Below are positions 50,400 to 62,904 of a stretch of DNA of 64,000 nucleotides, in pieces. The translations under genes and the position numbers were made by a program. Source of the DNA: Hypoxylon rubiginosum (Eukaryota; Ascomycota; Sordariomycetes; Xylariales; Hypoxylaceae); contig CADCXA010000019.1 in assembly GCA_902806565.1 (NCBI GenBank), forward strand, positions 393,202 to 457,201. The letters run 5' to 3'. Every line of letters starts with the position of its first letter. Within the stretch, counting starts at the first letter, position 1. A model generated the notes under the pieces. That model was given only the letters and a program-made list of their open reading frames with translations, was not told the origin of the DNA and did not search any database.

Positions 50400-53300
50400 A
50401 TAATATATTTAATAATATTTAAAAATAAATAAATATATTTAAATATAAAAAACTAAAAAAAAAAGAAATTTATAAATTATATATATAATTATTTTAAAAT
50501 AACTAATTTTTTATTAATATATATTTATTTTAATTTTTAAGTTAATAAAATAACATTTATATATAAATTATATATATAAATTATAAATATTTAAATTAAT
50601 ATTATAATATTATTTTTATATTAAAAATATATATATATATTTATTATAAGTTTTTATTTTTTAATAAAATTTATTAAATCTTTTTAGTTTTTTTGTTTTT
50701 TTTATTAATAATTTTAATTATTTTAAATTATAATTATAATATATTTATAATATTAATATATTATTTTTATAATTTAATATATTATATTATTTTAAATTTA
50801 AATTTTAATTTAATTATTATTTTTTAATATTATTTAATTTAATAATATTTATTAATCAGTTTTTATTTATTTATTTTAATAATAAACTATTTAAATATAT
50901 TTTTAATTAATTAAAAAAAATATTATTAAGTTTTTTTTTAATATATTTATTATATATATATATATATATTTTTATTTTTAAAGTTTTATAATATATTTTA
51001 AATATTAAATAATTAAAATTTATTATTAAAATTTAATTTATATTAATATTAAATAATTTTTTTTATTATTTTTTAAGTTTTTTCTAGTTAAAATATTTTT
51101 TAATTAAAAGTTTTTTTAATTTTATTATATAAGTTTTTTTATTAAATAATAATAATATTAAAAAACTATATTTTATTTTATATAATAATAATATTTATAT
51201 TATATATAATTTTAATATTATAATAAATTAATTATTTTAATAATAATAAATAAATAAATAAATAAATAAAAATATTAATTAATATATTTATTTATTATTT
51301 TTATTTAACTTATTTTTTATAAGTATTTTATAATAAAAAGGTTTTATTTTATATTTATAACTTATAATATTTTATTTATAAAATTTATAATAAATTATAA
51401 ATTTTAATTATATTAATTAATAACTTAAAAACTTTATATATTTTTTAATAATAAATTTAAGTTATATTTTTATTATAATTATTAAAAAATATAATATATT
51501 TTATAAATTTTTTTTACTTATAAATTATAATTAATAAATTATTATATTTATATTTATTTTTTAATATAAATTTAAAATTTATTATAATATATAATTATAT
51601 TTATAATAATATTAATAAAAAATATAACTAGTTTAAATTTTATTATAAAGATTTTTTAAAAATTAATAATAATAATAATTTATAAAATAATTTATATTAA
51701 TAAATTATTTCTTTTATTAATAATATATAAAAAATATTTTACGTTTGTTTTTTTATTTAAAATATATTATTATTAAATATAAATATATTTAAATTAATAT
51801 TTTTATTTAAAAGTTATTTATATTAAATATAATTAATTAATTATTATAAAATATTAATTTTTTAAATATAAAAAATATATTATTTTGTTTATTATTTTAT
51901 ATTATTTAACGGCAGGTATTTAAATTAAAATAAATAATATTTAATTTTAATAATATATTTATTAGTTTTATTTTAAAATTTTTAAATATAAATATATTAC
52001 CTTTTTTTATATTTTTAATATTATTATATTAATTAAATTTATATTAAATTCCGCTTATTTTATTATAAAAATTAATTTGCATATAATTATTATATATATT
52101 ATTTAATGTTTTTTATTTTATATTTTAATATTTTTATATTTAAAAATTAATATATTAATAAAAATAATATTCTTTTTAAAATAATATATTATATTAAAAT
52201 TATATTAATATAAAAATCTTATTTATTTTATTTATTATTAATTAAAAAGTTATTTAATAATAAAATATTTTAATATATAATAATTTATTATTATAAAAAA
52301 AATCACGTTATTTATAATTTAATAAATTTTATTTTTTAATATTATAATATTTATATTATAATTAATATTTCCTTATTATAAATATTATAATTATATTTTA
52401 TATTTAATATTAATTTTTTATTTTTAAGTTTTATTATATTATAATATTTATTATTATATTATTTAAGATTTTAATATTAATTTTAATTTTTAAGTTATAA
52501 TTAAAATTATATAAACTTAATATATATATTATTTTATATTTTAATTTATTAAAAGCTTTTTAATAAAATTTTATTTAATTAAAAAATATATTTTTCTTTT
52601 TAAAATTATTAAATAATTAAATTATATGTTTATAATTTTAAATAAAATTTTTATAAAAATTATAAAAACTTAAAAAAAATTATATATTTATAATATTTTT
52701 TAATTTGTTTTAATTTATTAATAATATAATCTTTAAAAATTTTTCTGTAACGTTATTAGTTTTTATAATAAAACTTATAGATTTTATTTTTTTATATAAA
52801 ATTTATATTTAATTATATTAATTAAAAAAATTATTATATATAAATATATTAATATTAAATTAATATATAAAGTATTTTTTTTTTAAATTACAAGTAAATT
52901 AATATATTATTTAAATATATATTATAAAACTTATTAAAATATTTTATTAAAATATTATTAATAAACTATTAAAAGCTTAATAATTTATTTAAAAAATTAA
53001 AAAATAAAACTTTATATTTATAAAAATTATAATAAGTTTAAAATATTATTAAATACATTAAATTAAACTTAAATTAAATATAATAAAACGTTTATTAAAT
53101 ATTTATTTTATTAAATATTTTAATTATAAATATTTTATTAAAAATCTTTTTTATTAATAATAATAAATATTAATTGTTTTTAATAAAATTATTAAGTTTT
53201 TAATAATTAATATAAAATTATAAACTATTATTTAATTTTAATATAAAAAATATTAATATTATTTAAAATAATATATTTAATTTTATAAATTTTTTATAAA

Positions 53301-55985
53301 TATATTTTATTATATATTTTTTATAAGTTCTTAATATATTTATTAATATTTTATATAAAAAAAATATTTTAATTTTTTAGGTTTTTTTTTAAATTTAATT
53401 TTATAATTTACAGTAAATTAATATAATAAAATTTTATTTATTATAATTTTATTAAAAAGATATAAATAATTATATTGTTTTTTTAATATTATTTATATTA
53501 TTAATTACTTTAATTTATTTTTATTATAAAATTTAAAATTATATTTATAATTATTATATTTTTATTTATTTTCTAGTAAATAATTAATATTATAAAAATT
53601 AATTATATTAATTTTAATTTTAATAAAAACTATATTTAATTTATAATTTTTATATTATTTTATTTTATTATAATATATATAATAATAATATTTTTTATTT
53701 ATATTTAAATATAAATATAATATAAATTCTTAAATTTTTTTTTAAAAAGTTATTATTAAATCTTTTATTTATATTATTTATATTATTTTTTATAATTTAA
53801 ATTATATATAATATAACTTATTTATTTTTATAATAAAATTGTTATTAATATTTATATATTTTTTTTAAATATTATTATTATTAGTATTTTTTATTTTAAG
53901 TTTTTTTATATTTTTAATTAATAAATTATATTATAAACTTATATTTAATATTTATATTATTTTATTATTATTAATTAATAACTAGTTTATTAATAATAGT
54001 TTTTCTTTAATTTTTTAATTTTAATTATAAATAATTTATTAAAATTTATTATTTATATTTTTTATTAAATATTTTATATTATTTATTTTAATTTTTTTTA
54101 CTTATTATATAATTTAAGTATTTAAATAAAAAAATTATTAATAAGTAATATTAATTATAATATTATATTTTTTAAAATTTCTTTTTTAATAATAATATTT
54201 TATTTTATATTAATAATTATTATTAATATTTATTTAATTATTTAATTATTAATATAAATATTTATTAATAATAATATATTAATTATTTATATAAATGTTT
54301 TATTATATTTATTAATATATTATAATTTAAATATAATTTTTAATTATATTTATAATAATTTTTAAACTTATTTTATAAAATTAATATTAATAAAAATATT
54401 TATAATTAATAATAATTTATTATTAATTATTATAATAATAAATAATAAAAATTATTTATTTAATTTTTTTTTTAAAATTATATAATATATTATTAAAATT
54501 TTTTTTAAATAAAGAAATTTTTTTTAAATAAAATCTATATTTTTAAAGTTAAATTTTTATTATTAAATTATTAAACAATAAATTTTTATTATTTTAAAAA
54601 TGATTTTTTATAATTAAACGTTTTTTATTTAATAAATTCTTAATATTATATTTATTAAATTATTATTTTAATAAAAGTATTATTATTTACACCTTATAAA
54701 ATTACTATTAAGCTTTTATTTACATTTTAATATAAAAGCTAAAAGCCTTACGTTTAATAACATTTAAACCTAAAAATAAATATACTTTAATAATTTTACT
54801 AAACAAGCTTATATAATTATATATTTAATATTATTTAAAAACTAACTTAATTTTAAATTTAATAATACCAGTTTTAATTATATATAATATATAGTTTTTA
54901 AATTATTTATAATTATAATTTAGTGTTAATATATATAATATATAACATTTCTTAGCGTTTTTTAATATTAAAATTTAAAATACTATACTTTTTATATAAC
55001 TAAATATCTTAATTAATTTAGTTTTAATAAATTATAAATTAAGTTTATTTAAAAACTTATCCTTATATAAATTAATTTTATTTCGTTATAATGTTTTATA
55101 ACATATAATTATAAAGTTATTTATATTTAAAAATAAAGGTATATTTAAAAAAAATTATATAACTTAAACTATTAATTATATCTTATTAAATAAATATAAT
55201 TTAAATGTTTATAACTTAGTTAATTAAGCTTATATCGGTTTAATATTTATATTAATTAAAAGCTTTTAATTAAATAAATTTAATAACTTAAGTTACACTT
55301 TAATTAAAATGAAATTAATTAATAAATAAAAAAATTAAATTAATATTTAAACCGTAAATTAAGCCGCAATATAAGGCTCCTAGCTTTTATATTAAAATAT
55401 AAATAAAGGTTTAATAGTAATTTTATAAGGTGTAAATAACAACACTTTTTAATAATTTTAATTTTTTTAAATTTATTATTTATAGTTTTTATTTTATTAT
55501 AAAATAATTTCTTAAAATAATTATAAAATATATATACTTATTTTTTATATATAAAATAATATTTTTTAATTATAAATTTAATAAGTTTTTTTTTAAATAA
55601 TTTTAAAACTTAGGTTTTTTATTTTTAAATTTTATTTTAATTATTTATAAGTTTTTAAATAAATACGCCACTTTTAAAATTTAATTATAATTATTTTTAT
55701 AATATTTTTATTTTTTTTTATTTATATTAATTATTAAATTATATATATAATTATATTAATAAATTTAATAAAATTAATATTATATATTAAATATATTAAT
55801 ATTATTATAATTTATAATATTAAAAAAAATTATTTATAAAATTATTATATTTATTTTATTTTTAACTTATAATATTTTTTTATAAAATAAATAAACTTAT
55901 TTTTAAATATATATAATTTTTTATTTAATTTTATTATAAAAATTATAAATTTATTTTTTACTTTTTTATAAATATTATTATATAT
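50400..55985 (+). repeat. Decayed repeat unit, copy A
   Basis: Aligns by eye in the same orientation over its length with copy B that follows directly. Matching landmarks (A/B): ACGGCAGGTATTTAAATT near 51909 / ACGGTAAATATTTAAATT near 57819; ATTACAAGTAAATTAATA near 52887 / 58853; the segment around 54640 / 60680. Offsets drift from about 5.68 to 6.04 kb, then fall by about 777 after 54.7 kb because copy A carries an inserted element. Probably the remains of a transposon of about 5 kb; coding content is gone, so the class cannot be named. Confidence 0.75.
54675..55447. mobile_element. Non-autonomous TIR transposon (hAT-like size of target duplication)
   Basis: A 773-bp element nested in repeat copy A. 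The left end AAGTATTATTATTTACACC and the right end read in reverse, AAGTGTTGTTATTTACACC, begin terminal inverted repeats of about 75 bp. They run on as CTTATAAAATTACTATTAA and reach an AAGCTARRAGCCTTA-type block. The 8-mer TTTAATAA flanks it on both sides (54667-54674 and 55448-55455), and the paralogous copy B has a single TTTAATAA at the matching place. An 8-bp duplication fits the hAT superfamily. No transposase frame is present. Its interior is slightly less eroded than its surroundings, so it may have inserted later. Confidence 0.8.
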
Positions 55986-56235
55986 TGTTTAAATAAGTAA
56001 AAAAACTAAGCTTAGTTATTTAAAAGTAAATAAATATATTTAAATATAAAAAACTAAAAAAAAAAAAAATCTATAAGTTATATATATAGTTATTTTAATA
56101 TAACTTATTTTTTATTAATATATATTTATTTAAAGTATTATATATATTTTAGTTTTAATTTTAACTTTTAAATTAATAAAATAACGTTTATATATAAATT
56201 ATATATATAAGTTATAAATATTTAAATCCATTTTA
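55986..56235 (+). repeat. Recurrent 230-bp module, copy 2 (plus)
   Basis: Starts AAATAAGTAAAAAAACTAAG, passes an A-run followed by TCTATAAGTTATATATA and ends near TTATAAATATTTAAAT. Further copies are seen at about 50420-50600 and 62640-62900 on the same strand, and on the opposite strand at about 48560-48760 and, partly, 49500-49660. It precedes repeat copies A, B and D, so it could be an element terminus or an LTR-like piece. Confidence 0.55.
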
Positions 56236-59200
56236 TAATATTATTTTTATTTTAAAAAAAAGCGTGTGTTTTTATATATTTTTTTTTTATTATAAGTTTT
56301 TGTTTTTTAATAAAACTAGTTTATTATTATTTATATATAATTTATTAAACTTATTATATTTTACCGCTTTTTTTTATTTCTTTAATTTTATTAGTAATTT
56401 TAATTATTTTAAGTTATTATTATAATATTTTTATAATAATAATATATTATTTTTAAAATTTAATATATTATATTATTTTAAATTAAGGTTTTAATTTAAT
56501 TATTATATTTAATATTATAATTATTTATAATATATTTTAAATAAAAATATCTTATTTATTTATTATTTTTTAATATTATTTAATTTAATTATATTTATCA
56601 ATAAGTTTTTATTTATTTATTTTAATAATAAATTATTTAAATATTTTTTTAATTAATTAATAAGGAATATTATTAGGTTTTTTTTTTTAATATATTTATT
56701 ATATATATATGTTTTTTTATTTTTATAATTTTATAATAATTTTTAATTATTAAGTAGTTAAATTTATTATTAAAATAATTTATAATAAAAAAATTTTTTT
56801 TTAATAATATATATATAACTTTTTACTTTAAAATCTAGTTTATAATAATATTAATTAATTTATTTTATTATTTACTTTTATAATTTTTTTATAATTATTT
56901 AAACTTTATTTTATTATTTTTTAATAATAAATGTTATTTTTTAAACTTTTTTTTAATTAAAACGTTTTTTAATTAAAACGTTTTTAATTAAAAGTTTTTT
57001 TAATTTTATTATATAAACTTTTTAATTAAATAATAATAATATTAAAAAGTTATATTTTATTTTATATAATAATATATTAATAAATTTATATAATAATAAT
57101 ATTTATATTATATTTAATATTAATATTATAATAAATTAATTATTTTAGTAATAATTAATAAATAAATAAAAATATTAATTAATATATTTATTTATTATTT
57201 TAATTTAACTTATTATTTAAAAATATTTTATAATAAAAAAATTTTATTTTATATTTATAACTTATAATATCTTATTTATAAAATTTATAATAAATTATAA
57301 TTTTTAATTATTAATTATATTAACTAGTAACTTAAAAACTTTATATAATTTTTAAAAATATATTTAAATTATATTTTTTTTTATAATTATTTAAAAATAT
57401 AATATATTTTATAATTTTTTTTTTAATTTATAAATTATAATTAATAAGTTATTATATTTATATTTATTTTTTAATATAAATTTAAAATTTATTATAATAT
57501 ATAATTATATTTATAATAATATTAATAAAAAATATAACTAGCTTAAAATTTTATTATAAAGATTTTTTAAAAATTAATAATAATAATTATTTATAAAATA
57601 ATTTATATTAATAAATTATTTTTTTTATTAATAATATATAAAAAGTATTTTATATATTTTTTTTAATTAAAATATATTATTATTAAATATAAATATATTT
57701 TAATTAATATTTTTATTTAAAAATTATTTAAATTAAATATAATTAATTAATTATTATAAAATACTAGTTTTTTAAATATAAAAAACATGTTATTTAACTT
57801 ATTATTTTATATTATTTAACGGTAAATATTTAAATTAAAATAAATAATATTTACTTTTAATAATTTATTTATTAGTTTTATATTTAATTTTTTAAATATA
57901 AATATATTTTTATTAAAAATAAATAAATATATTAATTTTTTTTATATTTTTTATATTATTATATTAATTAAATTTATATTAAATTTTATTTATTTTATTA
58001 TAAAAATTAATTTAAATATAATTATTATATATATTATTTAATGTTTTTTATTTTATATTTTAATATTTTTATATTTATAAAATAATATATTAATAAAAAC
58101 GTTATTTTTTTTAAAATGGTATATTATATTAAAATTATATTAAAATAAAAGTTTTATTTATTTTATTTATTATTAATAAAAAAATTATTTAATGTTAAAA
58201 TATTTTAAAGTATAATAATTTATTATTATTAAAAAAAGTTATATTATTTATAATTTAATAAATTTTATTTTTTAATATTATAATATTTATATTATAACTA
58301 GTATTTTTTTATTATAAATACCGTAATTATATTCTACGTTTTATATTATTTTTAAAAGATAAATTATTAAATGTTATTTTTTTATTTTTAGGTTTTATTA
58401 TATTATAATATTTATTATTATATTATTTAAAATATTAGTTTTAACTTTAATTTTTAAGTTATAATTAAAATAATATAAAATTAACATATATATTATTTTA
58501 TATTTTAATTTATTAAAAACTTTTTAATAAAATTTTATTTAATTAAAAGGTGCGCTTTTTTTATAAAATTATTAAGTGGTTAAATTATATGTTTATAATT
58601 TTAAATAAAGTTTCTATAAAAATTATAAAAACCTAAAAAGAATTATATTTTTTTAACGTTTTTTAGTTTTTTTTTAATTTATTAATAATATAATTTTTAA
58701 AAGGTTTATTACCACGTTATTAATTTTTATAATAAATTTTAAAAACTTTATTTTTTTATATAAAATTTACATTTAATTATATCGGTTTAAAAACTTACTA
58801 CGTAAAAACGTTTTAATATTAAATTAATATATTAAATATATTTTTTTTTAAATTACAAGTAAATTAATATATTATTTAAATATATATTATAAAACTTATT
58901 AAAATATTTTATTAAAATATTATTAATAAAATATTAAAAGTTTAATAGTTTATTTAAAAAGTTAAAAAAAAGAATTTTATATTTATAAAAATTATAATAA
59001 GTTTAAAATATTATTAAATTCTTTAAGTTTAAATTAAATTAAATATAATAAAAAGTTTATTAAATATTTATTTTATTAAATATCTTAATTATAAATATTT
59101 TACTAAAGGTTTTTTTAATTAATAATAATAAATATTAGTTTTTTTTAATAAGATTTTTAAGTTTTTAATAATTAATATAAAATTATAAGCTGTTATTTAA

Positions 59201-61235
59201 CTTTAATATAAAAAGTATTAATATTATTTATAATAATATACTTAATTTTATAAGTTTTTTATAAATATATTTTATTATATATTTTCTATAAATTTTTAGC
59301 TTATTTATTAATATTTTATATAAAAAAAAATAACTTAATTTCTTAGGTTTTCTTTTAAATTTAATTTTATAATTTACTTTTAATTAATATAATAAGATTT
59401 TATTTAATACGGTTTCGTTAAAAATATTTAAATAATTATAATATTTTTTTAATATTATTTATATTATTAATTATTTTAATTTATCCTTATTTTAAAATTT
59501 AAAATTATATTTATAATTATTACGTTTTTACTTGTTTTTTAATAAACGGTTAATATTATAAAAATTAGTTTTTTTAATTTTAATTTTTCTTAAAAATTTA
59601 TAAAAAGGTTTAGCCTTAATAAAAACTATATTTAATTCGTAATTTTTATATTATTTTATTATATTATAATATATATAATAATAACCTTTTTTATTTATAT
59701 TTAAATATAAATATAACGTGTTTTCTTTTTTATTTTTTTTAAAAAAATTATTATTATTTTTCCTTTTTTATATTACTTGTTTTATTTTTTATAATTCGGG
59801 TTATATATAATATAACTTATTTATTTTTTAAAATAAAATTATTATTAATATTTATATTATTTTTTTAAGTATTATTATTATTAATATTTTTAGTTTTAAA
59901 TACTTTTATATTTTTAACCGATAAATTATATTACGAACTTATATTTAATATTTATATTATTTTTTTATTATTAATTAACAATTAGTTTATTAATATTAAA
60001 ATTTTTTTTTATTTTCTTTTTTAATTATAAATGTTTTATTAAAACTTATTATTTATATTTTTCACTAAATATTTTATATTATTTATTTTAATATCTTTTA
60101 ATTATTATATAATTTAAATGTTTAAAAATAAAAATTAATAATAAATAATATTAATTATAATGTTTTATTTTTTAAAAATCTTTTTTTTAATAATAATATT
60201 TTATTTTATATTAATAATTATTATTAATATTTATTTAACTATTTAATTATTAATACGGATATTTATTAATAATAATATATTAATTATTTATATAGATTTT
60301 TTATTATATTTATTAATATATTATAATTTAAATTTAATTTTTAATAATATTTATAATAATTTTTAAACCATTTTTATAAAATTAACATTAATAAAAATAT
60401 ATCTTTTAATTTTAATATTTTTTAATAAATTATTTATAATTAATAATAATTTATTATTAATTATTATAATAATAAATAATAAAAGTTATTTATTTAATAT
60501 TTTTTTAAAAAAATTATATAAAAAATTATTAAAATTTATTTTAAATAAAAATTCTTTTTTTAAAATAAAGTTTATATTTTTTAGGGTTAATTTTTTACCT
60601 TTAAATTATTAAATATTAAATTTTTATTATTTTTAAAAATAACTTTTTTATAGTTAAATATTTTTTTTATTAAATTTTTAATATTATATTTATTAAATTA
60701 TTGTTTTAATAATTTTTATTTTTTTAATTTTATTATTTATAGCTTTTATTTTATTATAAAATAATGTTTTAAAATAATTATAAAATATATATCCTTATTT
60801 TTTATATTTAAAATAACGTTTTTTAATTATAAATTTAATAAGCTTTTTTTTAAATAATTTTAAAGCCTGGGTTTTTTATTTTTAAATTTAGTTTTAATTA
60901 TTTATAAATTTTTAAATAAATACGTTATTTCTAAAAGTTTAGTTACGGTTAATCTTTACGGTATTTTTATTTTTATTTACTTATATTAACTATTAAATTA
61001 CACGTGTAACTATTTTAATAAATTTAATAAAATTATTATTATATATTAAATATATTAATATTATTATAGTTTATAATATTAATAAAAGTTATTTATAAAA
61101 CTATTATATTTATTTTATTTTTAACTTATAATATTTTTTTATAAAATAAATAAACTTATTTTTAAATATATAAAATTTTTTTCTTGGTTTTATTTTTAAA
61201 ATTACGAATTTATCCTCCGCTTTTTTATAAGTATT
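55986..61235 (+). repeat. Decayed repeat unit, copy B
   Basis: Second copy of the unit, head to tail with copy A and starting with the recurrent 230-bp module. It lacks the 773-bp insertion of copy A and preserves the target site intact near 60705-60712. It has small extra segments relative to A, for example around 56310-56380 and 57080-57110. Confidence 0.75.
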
Positions 61236-61236
61236 A

Positions 61237-62640
61237 AAGTTAAAATATTCTTTATAAAAATGTTTTATAAAAATAGTAAATATTTAAATTAATTTTAAAT
61301 AATTTTTACGAAAATATAAAAAAATATTTATTATTATTTTTCCTTTAAAATGCGATTTAATATTTATTATATTTATAATATTAAAAAAAAAAATTTTTTA
61401 TTAATTTTTAATTAATTTTTTATTTGTTAATATTATTTTTTAAAAATATAATATCCTTTATTTTATTTATATAAAAATTAATTATATTAATTTTCCTACT
61501 TTTATTTATTTTTAAAGAGTTAATATTTATTTTTAAAGGGTTAATATTTATTTTTTTAAATATAATAATATATTATTATAATTTTTTAATAATTATTTAA
61601 AGTTTAATATTTTATGTTTTTAATATTATTACTACTTATTAAAAAAATTCTTTTATTATATTATTTATATTTACCTTTTTATTAAAAACTTTAATATTTT
61701 TTTAAAATTAATTAGCTACGTTTATTATTTTATTTATTTTTTCCGTTTAAATAAATTATAATTTATTAATTATTTAATTATATATAAGTTATATATTTAT
61801 TTGTTTTTTTAAAATAAATTTATTTTTAATATAAATAATTTAATTATATAAAAAAGTTATATATTAAATTATATTTACTAATATATTTATTAATTTTATA
61901 ATTTATTTTCTTAAAATTACTTATTTTAAAATATAAAATTATACTTTAAAAAAAAAATTTTTAAATTCTTTATTATTATTTTAAAATTATTAATTATTAG
62001 TTTTTAAAAGTTATTTAATTATATTTAATTATTTATATTTATAAATAACTTAAATTAAATTTAAAAGATTTTTATTATATTATTAATTTTTTAATAAAAT
62101 ATAATCTTTTTTATTAAATTAATTTTTAAAACGTTAAATATTATTACGTTAAAAGTGTTATAATTTGTTTTAAATATTTAAAAAACCTATATAAATTCCT
62201 TATAATTATTTTTTTTTAATTAAAATAAGTAATTAATTATATAAATAAAAACGTTAAATTATTAATTAAAAGTAGTTTAATAGTTTATTAAATTAAATCG
62301 TTTTAAATATAAACCTAATTTTTTAATTTTAATTAAAAAATTAATAAATAAATTTTTATTAATTAATTACTTTTTTTAAAAATAAAATAAACGTTTTAAA
62401 AATTTTCTTTATTAATAGTTATTAAAATTATAATATTAATATAAAAAAACTTAATTATTATTTATTAATAATTATTCTTAGTTTATTAAAATTTTCTTAA
62501 TATTAAAAATATTAAAAATATTATTAACAATTATTAAAAATATTAATTTATTAAATTAAAAAATTTTTAAAATTAAAATTTTTTTTATAAAATATTATTA
62601 TTCATTTTTAAAAATAAAATAAAAAATACTTAAATATTAT
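61237..62640 (+). repeat. Second decayed repeat type, copy C
   Basis: Begins right after copy B with TAAAGTTAAAATATTC and matches copy D about 1.65 kb downstream over at least 400 bases. The match includes the TTTTTCCTTTAAAATRYRAT landmark (61340 / 63010) and a later shared stretch around 61740 / 63930. Origin unknown. Confidence 0.65.
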
Positions 62641-62900
62641 CACATATTATTTAAATAAATAAAAAGGTTAAGTTTAATTATTTAAAAATAAATAAGCGTA
62701 TTTAAATATAAAAAAAAAAAAAAAAAAAAATCTATAAGTTATATATATAACCACTTTAAAATAACCTATCTTTTATTAATATATATTTATTTAAAATATT
62801 ACGTATATTCCGGTTTTAGTTTTAACCTTTAAATTAATAAAATAATATTTATATATAAATTATATATATAAATTATAAATATTTAAGTTTATATTATAAT
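62640..62900 (+). repeat. Recurrent 230-bp module, copy 3 (plus)
   Basis: Same module as at 55986, here between repeat copies C and D. It contains the longest A-run (about 21 A, near 62710-62730) and retains more C/G than the other copies. Confidence 0.55.
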
Positions 62901-62904
62901 AAAT

